A DNA stretch of 64,000 nucleotides from DATGKG01 sp963783145 (GCA_963783145.1 CAWAMM010000004.1:372001-436000); one strand, 5' to 3'. Numbered from the stretch's first letter, positions 1 to 9,235 are shown. A program made the numbers and translations. The notes: generated by a model from the letters alone, not told the origin.

Positions 1-299
1 TCGACAAAAACCGGCTTGGCGCCCAGATATCCCAGCACCTCGGCGGTTGCGGTAAACGTAAACGGAGTGGTGATAACTTCGTCGCCGGGGCCGATGCCCA
101 GCGCCCATAGCGCCAGATGCAGGGCTCCGGTGCAGTGCGAGAGCGCGAGCGCGTGCTTCGCGCCGACGTACTGCGCCAGTTCGGTTTCGAAACGTTTGGC
201 CTTGGGGCCGGTGGTGATCCATCCCGAGCGCAGAGATTCGATGACCTCGTGCTCCTCCTCGGGACCAATCGAAGGACGGAAAAAGGGAACTTCTCGCAT
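1..299 (-). CDS. DegT/DnrJ/EryC1/StrS-type sugar aminotransferase, N-terminal part (cut by window edge)
   Basis: Only the first ~99 residues are present; the gene runs off the left edge. The protein opens with MREVPFFRPSIGPEEE, followed by the family's typical segment ending SGWITTGPKAKRFE, then a small-residue stretch HALALSHCTGALHLAL and GDEVITTPFTFTATA. This is the N-terminal layout of PLP-dependent sugar aminotransferases of the DegT/DnrJ/EryC1/StrS family, which aminate nucleotide-keto sugars for surface polysaccharide or natural products. The PLP lysine lies beyond the edge and cannot be checked. The gene is divergent from the short fragment at 397 and near a GT39-like gene, which fits a surface-glycan setting. 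The exact sugar substrate cannot be told. Confidence 0.85.
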   Translation of the reverse strand, partial: MREVPFFRPSIGPEEEHEVIESLRSGWITTGPKAKRFETELAQYVGAKHALALSHCTGALHLALWALGIGPGDEVITTPFTFTATAEVLGYLGAKPVFV

Positions 300-396
300 T
301 GATGGTGTCGTGATGTTGCTAGCGAATCGTCAAGCCGATTCGGTTGGTTTCGACGAGTATAAGGGACAAGTCAAAAGGGGAGCAAGGTAGGTTTTG

Positions 397-472
397 ATGA
401 GACGTGGGGGCGTGGCGGCGGTCGGCGTGGTGGTCGGATGGTACGCGCTGGCGCTCGCGGTGCTGCGCTCGC
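397..472 (+). pseudogene. Remnant 5' end of a second copy of the GT39-like membrane protein gene
   Basis: The first ~25 codons from the ATG at 397 (MRRGGVAAVGVVVGWYALAL) match the start of the intact gene at 1058 (MRRRDVVAVGAVVGWYAFAL) in both DNA and protein. Similarity stops near 472, just before the 3' end of the opposing GFA-type gene at 503. The open frame that continues to 663 is only the antisense shadow of that gene. I read this as the surviving start of a duplicated gene whose body was replaced or deleted. Confidence 0.6.
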
Positions 473-502
473 CAGTCATGCTACGCGTCGCCATTGGAGA
501 AT

Positions 503-976
503 CTAGGACCTGGAAAGGCTGGCCAGCCCCGGCGCAAGCGCGAGTAGGGCGTCGCGTTCTTCTGCGGTCGGCTGCTCCTTTATCTTCGGTAACGTCGGGT
601 GCAAACACGCCCACGGCGGCGCACTCCCGGTCCACATCTCAACCTGCGGCCGAAATCCACTAGGGTCATCCAGACTCGCCGCCACAATGATCATCAGGTC
701 GGGGTAACGATGAGGTTTGACGACCAGCGGCGAGCCGCACTGAGGACAAAAGCCTCGATCCAATGGATACCCGCTGGTCCCGGTCACCCGGTAATATTTC
801 GGTGATCCACTCGTCAGGGTGAAATTTGCGGCAGGCATAAACAGAAGCGCCGCTGAAGCGTTGCCGCTGGCGCGTTGACAATCGCGGCAATAGCAAATTT
901 CCGATAGAAGAGGTTCTGCCGAACACTCGTAGCGAATCTCCCCACAGGCGCACCCGCCGCAGAATAGTCCCGACAT
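503..976 (-). CDS. GFA-family (glutathione-dependent formaldehyde-activating enzyme/CENP-V fold) zinc protein
   Basis: A 157-residue protein of the usual length for the GFA (Mss4-like) family. The zinc ligands are all visible: Cys6, Cys9 and Cys11 in CGGCAC, Cys28, Cys30 and Cys33 in CYCRDC, and Cys77 and Cys80 in CPQC. Family members bind zinc and some act on S-hydroxymethylglutathione, but most are uncharacterised, so formaldehyde activation is not assured. Start at 976 is preceded by a GGAGAGA-type ribosome site. It lies between the truncated duplicate at 397 and the intact GT39-like gene at 1058, both on the other strand, so it may have been inserted into a duplicated locus. Confidence 0.88.
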   Translation of the reverse strand: MSGLFCGGCACGEIRYECSAEPLLSEICYCRDCQRASGNASAALLFMPAANFTLTSGSPKYYRVTGTSGYPLDRGFCPQCGSPLVVKPHRYPDLMIIVAASLDDPSGFRPQVEMWTGSAPPWACLHPTLPKIKEQPTAEERDALLALAPGLASLSRS

Positions 977-1057
977 AAGGGTCTCTCCTTAATGCTTAAA
1001 ACATGAAGCGATGCCACGTATATCAAATAAGCAAATGGAAATCCGGCTGAAAACTGA

Positions 1058-2668
1058 ATGAGACGTAGGGACGTCGTCGCGGTCGGTGCGGTGGTGGGAT
1101 GGTATGCGTTCGCCCTCGCGATGATGCATCCGCTCGCCGACGGCCCGGTGGCGGATAGCTGGATCTATGCCGAGGCAGTCCGCTGGTTTCGCGCCAGCGG
1201 CGAGTTCCGCTTTCCCGGCTACACCGAGACGATGCCAGTCGCGCAGATACTGTATGGCGCGGGATGGGGATCAATTTTCGGCACCAGTGCGATTTCGCTC
1301 GACCTCGCGAATGTGTCCCTCGGCATCGTCGGCGCGCTCCTTTTGCATGCCCTCGCGATGCGATGCGGTGCGCACTCGTGGCAGGCGCTCGGGGCTGCCG
1401 GCCTTCTGATCTGTAATCCCTGCTACCTGTTTCTCAGCTTCTCGTTCATGAGCGAGATCGCATTTCTCGCGGCACTGCTGGGATCGTATCTGGCGTTCGC
1501 CAATGCCGAGGGCCCAAACCGGATCGCCTGTCTATGGCTCGCGGCGATGCTCGCCCTGATCGCATTCGCGGTGCGTCCATTCGGAGGCGCGGCGATTGTG
1601 GGCTCCGCGAGCGCTGTCCTGCTGTATGACGTGAAGTGGCGAGCACGCCCGCGCGCCACCATGATCCGGCTCGCATCGATGCTGGCGCCCTTCGCGGTCG
1701 CGCTGGTCGGATGCGGGCTCATCTGGATCTGGCTGACGGTCATACGGCCACCGCCATGGAAGCTTGTCCAGCGCGGGACAAATCTTACGCACCTCTTCCA
1801 AGTGCCGCTAACGGAATATCTGCGGATGGGCATCCTCGGCCCGCTGCTCTATCTCGGCATCGTTCTGAGTCCGATGGCGCTGCTGCGCGTCGTATCGAAA
1901 GATACCGGCCGGATTCTCGCACTCGGAGGGGGACTTTTCATCGCGACGGTTGTCCTCGTGCGTATCGGCATTCCCTATCCCGCGACGCCGGAGATGAGTT
2001 GCTTTGGCGGATGGTCGAACGCGCTCATCCTGCGCGGAATGCCGAATCGCTTCGAATGGAATGATGGATGGCGTTATGTGCTGATGCTGTTGGGCAGCCT
2101 CGGCGGGGCAGCGCTGATCTTCGGAGCCATCGACGTGATTCCGCGGCTGACGCGAGCGTCGGTGGCGGTGCTGCTGACCGCCGCGGTTTATTGGGCCGCG
2201 ATGATCCCGCTGTGGTTCTTCAACGATCGGTACTACCTGGTACTGGTCCCCGCGGGAGCGTTGATTCTCGCTCTCGCGCCACTACCGCAAAGAACGCCGG
2301 CGCAGATTGCCGCTTGGGCGATGACGGCGGCGATGGGTTTGATGTCGCTGGGCGGCGTCTACTCGTACCAGCGCGGCCTCGCGGTGGTGATGGCGGCGCG
2401 CGACATGTTGGAAAGCCGCGGCATCGAGCGCGCCTCCATCGATGCGGGCTACGAACTCAACGGATTGGATCTCTATCGATTCGCGCGCCCCGGCGGCGAG
2501 TCGCAGGATGAAGCGGCTCACGTTCCGATGATCACCTCGGGAAAGTTGGACGATTACACCATCGCCGCAGGGCCGATCGTCGGCACTGAAATTATCGGGA
2601 AAATTGCGCGACCTGGACCGTTCGGCCTCGGAACGCGCGAGATCTATCTGCTCAGGCGAATGCCTTAG
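1058..2668 (+). CDS. Polytopic membrane glycosyltransferase-like protein (GT39/ArnT/PMT type)
   Basis: A 536-residue protein with about ten hydrophobic helices. Its N-terminal region has the acidic loop after helix 1 (HPLADGPVADSWIYAEA, D/E residues around 30-42) typical of lipid-phosphosugar-dependent GT-C transferases, followed by FRFPGYTETMPVAQILYG. Such enzymes transfer a sugar from a polyprenyl-phosphate donor to lipid, glycan or protein on the outer face of the inner membrane. Acceptor and donor are unknown. The C-terminal ~90 residues are soluble. The stop overlaps by 4 nt the end of the convergent L,D-transpeptidase gene. A decayed copy of its first 25 codons lies at 397. Confidence 0.75.
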   Translation: MRRRDVVAVGAVVGWYAFALAMMHPLADGPVADSWIYAEAVRWFRASGEFRFPGYTETMPVAQILYGAGWGSIFGTSAISLDLANVSLGIVGALLLHALAMRCGAHSWQALGAAGLLICNPCYLFLSFSFMSEIAFLAALLGSYLAFANAEGPNRIACLWLAAMLALIAFAVRPFGGAAIVGSASAVLLYDVKWRARPRATMIRLASMLAPFAVALVGCGLIWIWLTVIRPPPWKLVQRGTNLTHLFQVPLTEYLRMGILGPLLYLGIVLSPMALLRVVSKDTGRILALGGGLFIATVVLVRIGIPYPATPEMSCFGGWSNALILRGMPNRFEWNDGWRYVLMLLGSLGGAALIFGAIDVIPRLTRASVAVLLTAAVYWAAMIPLWFFNDRYYLVLVPAGALILALAPLPQRTPAQIAAWAMTAAMGLMSLGGVYSYQRGLAVVMAARDMLESRGIERASIDAGYELNGLDLYRFARPGGESQDEAAHVPMITSGKLDDYTIAAGPIVGTEIIGKIARPGPFGLGTREIYLLRRMP

Positions 2669-4026
2669 GGTGCCGAGAAACTCGCGGTCAGGCCTGAATC
2701 GTCAGGAGCCGGACCCGGCATCACATAGGTAGGGATGCCGCTTTGCGCGATGACCGCGTTCTCAAGCTTCTTCCAGTCGACCTGATCCTCAAGGCCCTTT
2801 TGCTGGACCAGATCGCGTGCGAGACTCCACAACCCAGGATACTTGCCGTACAGGTCGGAGTGGACTTCGACATAGAGGGCGTCACCGCGCCATCCGAATT
2901 TGATCGGCTGATAGACAATCGCTCCGGGAGTTCCAACTTTGGTCTTATGGAACAGGCGGTCGATGTCTTCGGGATAGAGCCGGATACACCCGTGACTGAC
3001 TTCCATGCCGACGCCCCAGGGAACGTTGGTCCCATGGATGCCGTATTCAGGTATAGACAAGTCGAGCTTGTAATGACCGAGCGGATTGTCGTCATCGCCA
3101 CCGTGGATGACGTGCTCCGCCTCGCCATCGCGCTCGAGGTGCTCCTTGTAGATGTCATCGGGAACCACCCAGGTCGGGTCTTTGACCTTGGCGGTAACTC
3201 GAAACGCGCCGACGGGAGTCTTCCAATCGAACCTGCCGAGACCAACCGGGAAGGTGTAGACGACTTCGGCCATCGAGCCACCGGCCGTCGCCGCATGGCC
3301 GTAGTGCTTATGCGCCTTCGAGATGGTCGTCGCCTTGGCGGTGGGGGCGGCCTCAGGCTCGGGCGCTGCTTCCGGAGCGGATTCGTCTTCCGGAGCGGGT
3401 GCGCCTTCCGGCGGGGGCTCGTCGGGAGGGCCCTCGATGATCTCGGTATCGATGATCTTTTTGAATTCGCCCGGCGTGACGCCTTCCTTCTTCAACTTGC
3501 CGCGATGAGGTGAGGGACCAGTGGTGGGCGACGGATAGTAGTAATAGAGGCGCATCTCGGGGATGTTCAGGACCAACCCGACCCGTGGCGTATCGGGCAG
3601 GATGTGCTCGTCGGTCAGAATAACCTTGGTGCCGACCGGCGGCGCCCACCAGTCCATATGATTATTGGCGTCGGAAATTTCCTTCGCACTCAATCCATAC
3701 CATCGCCCGACGTCGAGCAATGTATCGCCCTTCTGGAGCTGATACTCGACAAGGTTGCCGACGATATTGTCGCGTCCCTGCGGCGCGGGATAGGCAAACA
3801 GCGGACGATGCTCGAACTCGTCTTCGTTCCAACCGCGCGCAATTGCCGGGAGCGCGACCGCGGCGATCAGGAGCGAAATGATGGCGACGAGATTCCTGCT
3901 CGAACTGGAGAGTGATTTCCTCAAGCTAAGCGCACAGCCTCCGGCCCCGCGGGCCTTCCTGAAGTTTTTCAGAGATCGGAGTGCCCTCCAAGTAAGAATG
4001 ATAAGGATTCCGCTCAAGCGGAGCAA
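2665..4026 (-). CDS. LysM-containing L,D-transpeptidase (YkuD/ErfK family)
   Basis: A 453-residue protein. A membrane or signal segment lies at ~47-62, a LysM peptidoglycan-binding domain at ~95-138 (QLQKGDTLLDVGRWYGLS), and a YkuD catalytic domain from ~150 to ~370 with His331 and the S-H-G-C-I-R-L motif carrying Cys347 and Arg349. The enzyme should cross-link peptidoglycan 3-3 or attach proteins to it in the periplasm. An Ala/Pro/Glu-rich insert at ~199-235 sits within the YkuD region and is longer than usual. The upstream 40 residues are Lys/Arg-rich; a later start is possible. It is 7 nt from the helicase gene and could be co-transcribed with it. Confidence 0.92.
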   Translation of the reverse strand: MLRLSGILIILTWRALRSLKNFRKARGAGGCALSLRKSLSSSSRNLVAIISLLIAAVALPAIARGWNEDEFEHRPLFAYPAPQGRDNIVGNLVEYQLQKGDTLLDVGRWYGLSAKEISDANNHMDWWAPPVGTKVILTDEHILPDTPRVGLVLNIPEMRLYYYYPSPTTGPSPHRGKLKKEGVTPGEFKKIIDTEIIEGPPDEPPPEGAPAPEDESAPEAAPEPEAAPTAKATTISKAHKHYGHAATAGGSMAEVVYTFPVGLGRFDWKTPVGAFRVTAKVKDPTWVVPDDIYKEHLERDGEAEHVIHGGDDDNPLGHYKLDLSIPEYGIHGTNVPWGVGMEVSHGCIRLYPEDIDRLFHKTKVGTPGAIVYQPIKFGWRGDALYVEVHSDLYGKYPGLWSLARDLVQQKGLEDQVDWKKLENAVIAQSGIPTYVMPGPAPDDSGLTASFSAP

Positions 4027-4032
4027 CTTTTG

Positions 4033-6213
4033 CTAAATGGGGCGCAGATTCGCGAACTTCAAAACCAGCAGCTTGACCCCGCCGCGATCGAAGTTGATCC
4101 AGACCTTGGCGGTGTCGCCGCGCCCCTCGCGCTTGCGGATGGTTCCGCGCCCGAAGGTAGGATGCATCACTTGCGCGCCGACGCTCAGGCCGCCGGTCGC
4201 CAATTCCTCCTCGGGCAATTGCGATTCGCTGTAATCGACGTAGCGCTCATTCGGCCCCGGGGTGCGGATGAAAGGAACCCGCGGCGGCTCTTCAGGCGCG
4301 ATCCTGCGAAGCAAATCCTGCTTGATTTCCGCCAGGAAGCGCGACGGCCGCGGCTCATTGCGCTGCCCATAGAGCTCCCGCGACAGCGTGTTGGTGAGAT
4401 ACAGGAGTTGGCGCGCGCGGGTCATGCCGACATAGCAAAGCCGCCGCTCCTCCTCGATATTCTCGCCGTTGTTTTCATTGGAGCGCTGATGCGGAAACAG
4501 CCCTTCCTCCATCCCCGCGATGAACACCACCGGGTATTCCAACCCCTTCGAGGTATGCAGGGTCATCAGGGCGACGCGCCCACCCGCGGAGGCCACCGCA
4601 TCGGCGTCGCTGATCAGTGCGACATTCTCAAGATATTCGGTGATGCCGCCGTTTTTTTGATTGTCGAATTCGCCGGCGCCCGCGAGAAGTTCCGCGACGT
4701 TTTGCCGGCGCTGCTGTCCGTCGGCCAGCCCCTCCAGATAGGAGATGAAACCTGACCGCACGATGATCTCGTCCAGGATGCTGCGTACCGACATTTCCGG
4801 CGCGCGCTGAATGAGATCGTGCATCCACGAGTACAGTGCGCTCGCCGACTTGGCGATGCGCAGGGCCACATCGCGCGCAGTTTCCAGCCGGCCCAGCGTT
4901 TCAAGCATCGGGATGCCCTCATGCGCGGCCAGCTCCTTCATCACTTCGATGGTGCGGGCGCCGATCCCGCGCGTCGGCACACCCAGCATCCGCTCGAGGC
5001 TGACCGCATCGGCAGGATTCGCGATCACTTTCAGATACGCGAGCAGGTCGCGAATTTCCTTCAGCTCGTAAAATCGATGGCCGCCGACGACGAAGTAGGG
5101 CAGGCGGCGACGCACCAGCGCCTCTTCGATGATGCGCGACTGCGCATTGACGCGATAGAAGACCACCACCTCGGCGGGCTTGAACTTATTCGCCTCGACC
5201 AGCGAGGCAATTTCGCGCGCGATAAAGTCGGCCTCGTCGCGCTCGGTCATCGCAGTGAAATAGGTGACCTTCTCGCCGCTATCGTTCTCGGTCCACAGGG
5301 TTTTTTCCTTGCGCTCGCGATTGTGCGAAATCACCGCGCCCGCTGCCGCGAGGATGGTCTTGGTCGAGCGGTAATTCTGTTCAAGCTTGAAGATTTGCGC
5401 GTTGGGAAAGTCGTGCTCGAAATCCAGGATGTTGCGGATATCGGCGCCGCGCCATTTGTAGATGGATTGATCCTCGTCGCCGACCACGCAGATATTTCCG
5501 CTGCGCTCCGAGAGCGCCCTCACCAGCAGATACTGCACGCGATTGGTGTCCTGGTACTCATCCACCATCAGATGAACCGCGCGCCGCTGATACTTTTCCA
5601 GGATCTCCGGATGGTCGCGGAACAGCTCGTAGGTCAAAAGCTGAAGGTCGCTGAAGTCCATCGCATTGATGGTGCGCAGGCGCTCGCGATAGAGCCGATA
5701 GAGCTGCGCGATGGTTTTGTCGCGGCTGGTCTCGGCACGCGCGGCCAGCTCGTCAGCGGAGATCGCCTCGTTCTTGGCCTGCTCGATGCGGGCGCGGGCC
5801 AGCTCCGGCGCCGGCGAGTCGGCTAGCGCCGCGGCTTCGATGACGTCACGAATGACCGACATCGAATCGCCCTCATCGAGGATGGAATAATTCTGCTCGT
5901 AGCCGACCGCGCGGGCCTCGGCACGCAGAATCCGGGCGCAAGCGGAATGAAAGGTGCTGACCCACGGCGCCTGCGCGCCATCTATCAGCGCGGCGACCCG
6001 CTCACGCATTTCGGCGGCGGCCTTGTTGGTGAAGGTGACCGCGAGGACCTCGCGCGGGTCGACATTGCGCTCGCCCAGCAGGTGGGCGATACGATAGGTG
6101 ATCGCGCGGGTCTTGCCCGAGCCGGCGCCGGCGAGAATCAGAATGGGGCCGTCGGGCGCGAGGACCGCGGCGCGCTGCTCAGGATTTAGAACGTCGAGAT
6201 TTAACGAAGACAT
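4033..6213 (-). CDS. pcrA: UvrD/PcrA-type ATP-dependent 3'-5' DNA helicase
   Basis: A 726-residue superfamily 1A helicase with every motif: Walker A AGAGSGKT near residue 30, VDEYQDTN (motif II), VVGDEDQSIYKWRGAD (III), LEQNYRST (IV), TLHTSKGLEYPVVFIAG (V) and CYVGMTRAR (VI). The C-terminus has the PcrA/UvrD Tudor-like segment (GAQVMHPTFGRGTI...). It unwinds DNA in nucleotide excision and mismatch repair and removes RecA or stalled polymerase. The length is typical. The gene symbol could equally be uvrD. It diverges from rlmE across ~150 nt. Confidence 0.95.
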   Translation of the reverse strand: MSSLNLDVLNPEQRAAVLAPDGPILILAGAGSGKTRAITYRIAHLLGERNVDPREVLAVTFTNKAAAEMRERVAALIDGAQAPWVSTFHSACARILRAEARAVGYEQNYSILDEGDSMSVIRDVIEAAALADSPAPELARARIEQAKNEAISADELAARAETSRDKTIAQLYRLYRERLRTINAMDFSDLQLLTYELFRDHPEILEKYQRRAVHLMVDEYQDTNRVQYLLVRALSERSGNICVVGDEDQSIYKWRGADIRNILDFEHDFPNAQIFKLEQNYRSTKTILAAAGAVISHNRERKEKTLWTENDSGEKVTYFTAMTERDEADFIAREIASLVEANKFKPAEVVVFYRVNAQSRIIEEALVRRRLPYFVVGGHRFYELKEIRDLLAYLKVIANPADAVSLERMLGVPTRGIGARTIEVMKELAAHEGIPMLETLGRLETARDVALRIAKSASALYSWMHDLIQRAPEMSVRSILDEIIVRSGFISYLEGLADGQQRRQNVAELLAGAGEFDNQKNGGITEYLENVALISDADAVASAGGRVALMTLHTSKGLEYPVVFIAGMEEGLFPHQRSNENNGENIEEERRLCYVGMTRARQLLYLTNTLSRELYGQRNEPRPSRFLAEIKQDLLRRIAPEEPPRVPFIRTPGPNERYVDYSESQLPEEELATGGLSVGAQVMHPTFGRGTIRKREGRGDTAKVWINFDRGGVKLLVLKFANLRPI

Positions 6214-6361
6214 CGGAGTGCGGTCAAATACAACTACCGTGCGCGGAGTCAGTCAGCGCGGGTTTTGTCAGGATACAGACTTCGAATCCTTGATCAAACT
6301 CAGTTTGTGGATATTCGCTCGCGAGCGGAAATGCTGCGCGGACGCGGAGTGAAAAACTAAC

Positions 6362-6952
6362 GTGGCGACCTACGAGCCTCGCGACAAATATTACCGCAAA
6401 GCGCGCGAGAAGGGGTTGCCTTCGCGTGCCGCATTCAAAATCGAGGAGCTGATCGGGCGCATCAAGCTGCCGCCCGATGCGCGTGTGATCGACCTCGGAT
6501 GCGCGCCCGGCGGATGGCTCGCGATCCTGGGCGCCGCGGTTGGCCGCAATGGCCGCGTGATTGGAATCGATCTGGTCTCATGCGGAAATTTCGGCTCGAA
6601 TGTCGAATCGATGGTGGCCGACATCCGTGATCCTCAACTTCCCGACATTTTAAAGGAGAAGCTCGGCCGTCCCGCCGATCTAATCACCAGCGATCTCTCG
6701 CCGAAGCTGACCGGCATCCGCGATCATGATGAGGCGCAATTCGAGGAGCTGATCGATGCCGCCCTTGCGATTGCCTCGCGCACGCTGAAACCCGGCGGCG
6801 TGATGATCGCGAAGCTGTTCATGAGCGGCGCGTTCAAGGGCATCGTCGCGCGCTTCGAGCAGCTATTTGCCAAGGTGGATGTGACCAAGGTGAAGGCCAC
6901 CCGCCCCGGCTCCTCCGAGCTGTACGTCATCGCCCGCGGCTTCGAAGCTTGA
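6362..6952 (+). CDS. rlmE: 23S rRNA (uridine-2'-O-)-methyltransferase RlmE (FtsJ/RrmJ)
   Basis: A 196-residue Rossmann methyltransferase that methylates U2552 (E. coli numbering) of 23S rRNA in the 50S subunit. Visible: the N-terminal SRAAFKIEEL with the first catalytic Lys, the AdoMet motif VIDLGCAPGGW at ~42-52, SDLSP with the catalytic Asp, MIAKLF with the second Lys and SELYVIA with the final Glu, giving the K-D-K-E tetrad. The start is GTG at 6362; no in-frame ATG gives the conserved DKYYRKAR beginning. Confidence 0.95.
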   Translation: MATYEPRDKYYRKAREKGLPSRAAFKIEELIGRIKLPPDARVIDLGCAPGGWLAILGAAVGRNGRVIGIDLVSCGNFGSNVESMVADIRDPQLPDILKEKLGRPADLITSDLSPKLTGIRDHDEAQFEELIDAALAIASRTLKPGGVMIAKLFMSGAFKGIVARFEQLFAKVDVTKVKATRPGSSELYVIARGFEA

Positions 6953-7008
6953 TCGGATCGAAGTCCGTTTCGTCCGTGCCGGGTTTATTTCCGATGGAGT
7001 GCTGCATT

Positions 7009-7755
7009 CTACATCGCGGATAGCCCGAGCATTGGAAACACATACTGAAGGGTTTGAAACAGGGAGCCGATCAAAACCAGAATCGCTCCGTAACCGCCCA
7101 ACCGGCGGTCTGGCAAATTGTCCGCCCATGCTTCTATCGAAGGAGCGAGAGCGACCAACAGCGCACTCGACAACCCGGTGACTAGTCCGACCTTGACCCC
7201 GTATGCGAGCGCGTCGGCTTCCTTATGGATCGCGCCACTGAGTATCGCGGCCAGTCCGATCGAGGCGCCGCGAAAGGCAGCGCGCGCGAGCACCGCTCGG
7301 TCAATCTGCGGACGGCCGGAACTCATGTCCGCGCGTGGCGGACCGACAATCAGGTAGGCGGCGACGAATCCGATCAGGCTGAAGATTCCAAAATTGATTC
7401 CGAACCAGGCGTCCCGCGCAAGCCATCCGGCGGCGCCGAAGCTGGCGGCCCGCAGGAAGCTGAACGCCAGTGCCTCGAAAAAAGGATGGGCGTTGCGAAC
7501 TTCGCGGCGTCCGATCTCAAAGCTGAGGAGGGGGCCCGAAACCAGCAAGCCCGCCAGTCCGAACCACACTCCGAGTGGTAGCGCGTAGGCGCTCCCGAAT
7601 AGCACCCCATAGCTGGCGCTCTTGGTGATCGTTCTAAGCGGCCCGTTCTTCCCGCCGAATAACTCGTAGGCCAGATACAGCCCGCCCAGCGCGTCCATTA
7701 TCACGCCCGCCAAGCTCAGAACCGGAATGAGATCGTGCCGCCATCCACCACTCAT
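7009..7755 (-). CDS. Polytopic membrane protein of unknown function
   Basis: A 248-residue protein with about seven hydrophobic helices, rich in Gly and Ala, and a short basic loop near residue 85 (EIGRREVRN). I recognise no family. The N-terminus includes DALGGLYLAYELFGGKNGPL. It lies 18 nt downstream of the diiron-oxidase-like gene at 7774-8475 in the same direction and may be in one transcript with it. The ~55 nt between it and convergent rlmE hold nothing I recognise. Confidence 0.7.
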   Translation of the reverse strand: MSGGWRHDLIPVLSLAGVIMDALGGLYLAYELFGGKNGPLRTITKSASYGVLFGSAYALPLGVWFGLAGLLVSGPLLSFEIGRREVRNAHPFFEALAFSFLRAASFGAAGWLARDAWFGINFGIFSLIGFVAAYLIVGPPRADMSSGRPQIDRAVLARAAFRGASIGLAAILSGAIHKEADALAYGVKVGLVTGLSSALLVALAPSIEAWADNLPDRRLGGYGAILVLIGSLFQTLQYVFPMLGLSAM

Positions 7756-7773
7756 GAGGCTTATTCGAACACG

Positions 7774-8475
7774 TCATGCCACGGGAGGGTTGATATCGGA
7801 CCACAGCCGGCGCATGAACTCGATATGCATCTCGACCGCCCATAAGGTTTCGGCCGCGGCGCTTTCGGGGATCGCGCGGAAGATGGAGCCCGCGCTCGAA
7901 TCGCCATGATCCTTGTCGACTTCGATGTGTACGGTGAAGAAACGCACTCCCGCATCAGACAATTTGTAATGTTTTTGTAACCCCTCGACGACGCGCATAT
8001 AAGCGTCGGGGTTGAATAGCTCCGAACCGAGGCTGATGCCCGCCAGCGTGACGTACCACGGCTTGGAATCCGCCAGCCAGTACATCCAATGCACCATCGC
8101 GGTGGCGTCGGGAGTCATCCGCGCATGGAGGAGTTCCTCGCGCGGGATTCCGACCGCCTCGCCAAATTCCAGATACAGCTCCATATGCGAGCGGCCCACG
8201 CCCGATTGTCTGCCGAGTTCCTCTTCGAGCAGGTTCTCAACGATCGCGCGGCGCGCGCCGAAATCGTCGCACTTGGCATAGATGAGCCCGAGGATATTCG
8301 CATTGTGGCCCTTGTTGCCGATGTAGAGCTGGGTCGCCCAATGGCGTAGTTGGTCGGCGCTCAACTCGCCGCGCTCGATTTTGTCGATGGTCGGATGCGA
8401 TTTCAGCGTGCGATGGTTGCGCTCGAGCCGCTTGATGAGCCCGTTGAGCAGGCCGATGCCCTTTTGAATATCCAT
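7774..8475 (-). CDS. TenA/PqqC-fold heme-oxygenase-like diiron oxidase (CADD-like)
   Basis: A 233-residue all-helical protein matching iron-containing redox enzymes of the TenA/THI-4/PqqC superfamily. Metal ligands fit the heme-oxygenase-like diiron oxidase pattern: an acidic run at Glu84-86, His97, Glu152 in GSELF, then His183-x3-Asp187-x2-His190 in HIEVDKDHGD. Known family members make p-aminobenzoate (CADD), cleave fatty acids (UndA) or N-oxygenate amines; the ligand set argues for redox chemistry rather than thiaminase activity. The substrate is unknown. It is followed by a membrane protein 18 nt on, and preceded by a ZIP transporter 37 nt away, which could supply metal. Confidence 0.8.
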   Translation of the reverse strand: MDIQKGIGLLNGLIKRLERNHRTLKSHPTIDKIERGELSADQLRHWATQLYIGNKGHNANILGLIYAKCDDFGARRAIVENLLEEELGRQSGVGRSHMELYLEFGEAVGIPREELLHARMTPDATAMVHWMYWLADSKPWYVTLAGISLGSELFNPDAYMRVVEGLQKHYKLSDAGVRFFTVHIEVDKDHGDSSAGSIFRAIPESAAAETLWAVEMHIEFMRRLWSDINPPVA

Positions 8476-8512
8476 GGGGTTTCCTTAGCAAGGCGGCGCT
8501 CAAATGTCAGCG

Positions 8513-9235
8513 TCACCGCCCGCGCAGCATCGCGGTCGTCAGGTAGATTGCGACCATGCCCAGGACCGTGGCGACCATTACCCAGGGGGAATCGTGCTCG
8601 CGTGCTTCAGGTAGTAGATCGGATGCGCCGATGTACAAAAACGAACCCACGAAGAACGCCAACACCCACGGGAGCAGCGCGACATCCAAATGAAAAACCA
8701 CCGTGAGGGTCGCGCCGAGAACCGGCGCCGTCATGTCCGCGATCAGCCATCGCACCGCGTGCCTCAGCGGGTTGCCATGCGCAAGGACTACGGTGACGGT
8801 GTTCATCCCATCGCTCAGATCGTGCGCGATGATTCCGAGCGCGATCAGCAGACCGATGTGGGTGCTGGTCTGGAAGCCGACGCCGATCGCGACTCCATCG
8901 AGAAAGCTATGCAGCACCAGGCCCGCCGCGGATAGCGAGCCCAGCTCGGTCTCATGCGCGCGGTCAGCATGGATGTGCTCGCGCGCGCGATGCAGCGCGG
9001 TGTAGCGTTCGAGTCCGAAGAAGGTCAGGAAGCCCAGCGCGGCAATCGGCATGTAGGATGGTCCGCCGAGCGCGAAGACCTCGGGCAGGATGTCGAACAG
9101 CGCGACCGCCAGCACCGCGCCCGAGCTGAAGCCGAGCAGAAAATGGAGCCGGTCGCGAAATCGTACCGCGGCCATCCCGCCCACGCAGGTTGAGCAGAAG
9201 CTAACGCAGGCCAGGAGGATCGGGACGAGGCGCAT
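8513..9235 (-). CDS. ZIP-family divalent metal transporter
   Basis: A 240-residue inner-membrane protein with about eight helices. Helix 4 carries HSFLDGVAIGVGF and helix 5 ALGIIAHDLSDGMNTV, the two conserved His-containing helices that form the ZIP metal path. The loop near residue 85-98 is His/Glu-rich (REHIHADRAHETE), a usual metal-binding loop. It would take up zinc, iron or manganese. Start at 9235 is the first ATG. It precedes the diiron-oxidase-like gene in the same direction. Confidence 0.88.
   Translation of the reverse strand: MRLVPILLACVSFCSTCVGGMAAVRFRDRLHFLLGFSSGAVLAVALFDILPEVFALGGPSYMPIAALGFLTFFGLERYTALHRAREHIHADRAHETELGSLSAAGLVLHSFLDGVAIGVGFQTSTHIGLLIALGIIAHDLSDGMNTVTVVLAHGNPLRHAVRWLIADMTAPVLGATLTVVFHLDVALLPWVLAFFVGSFLYIGASDLLPEAREHDSPWVMVATVLGMVAIYLTTAMLRGR

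Noticed and set aside
4030..4755. 241-codon plus-strand frame
   Set aside because: Antisense to the 3' end of the helicase gene, which has all SF1 motifs.
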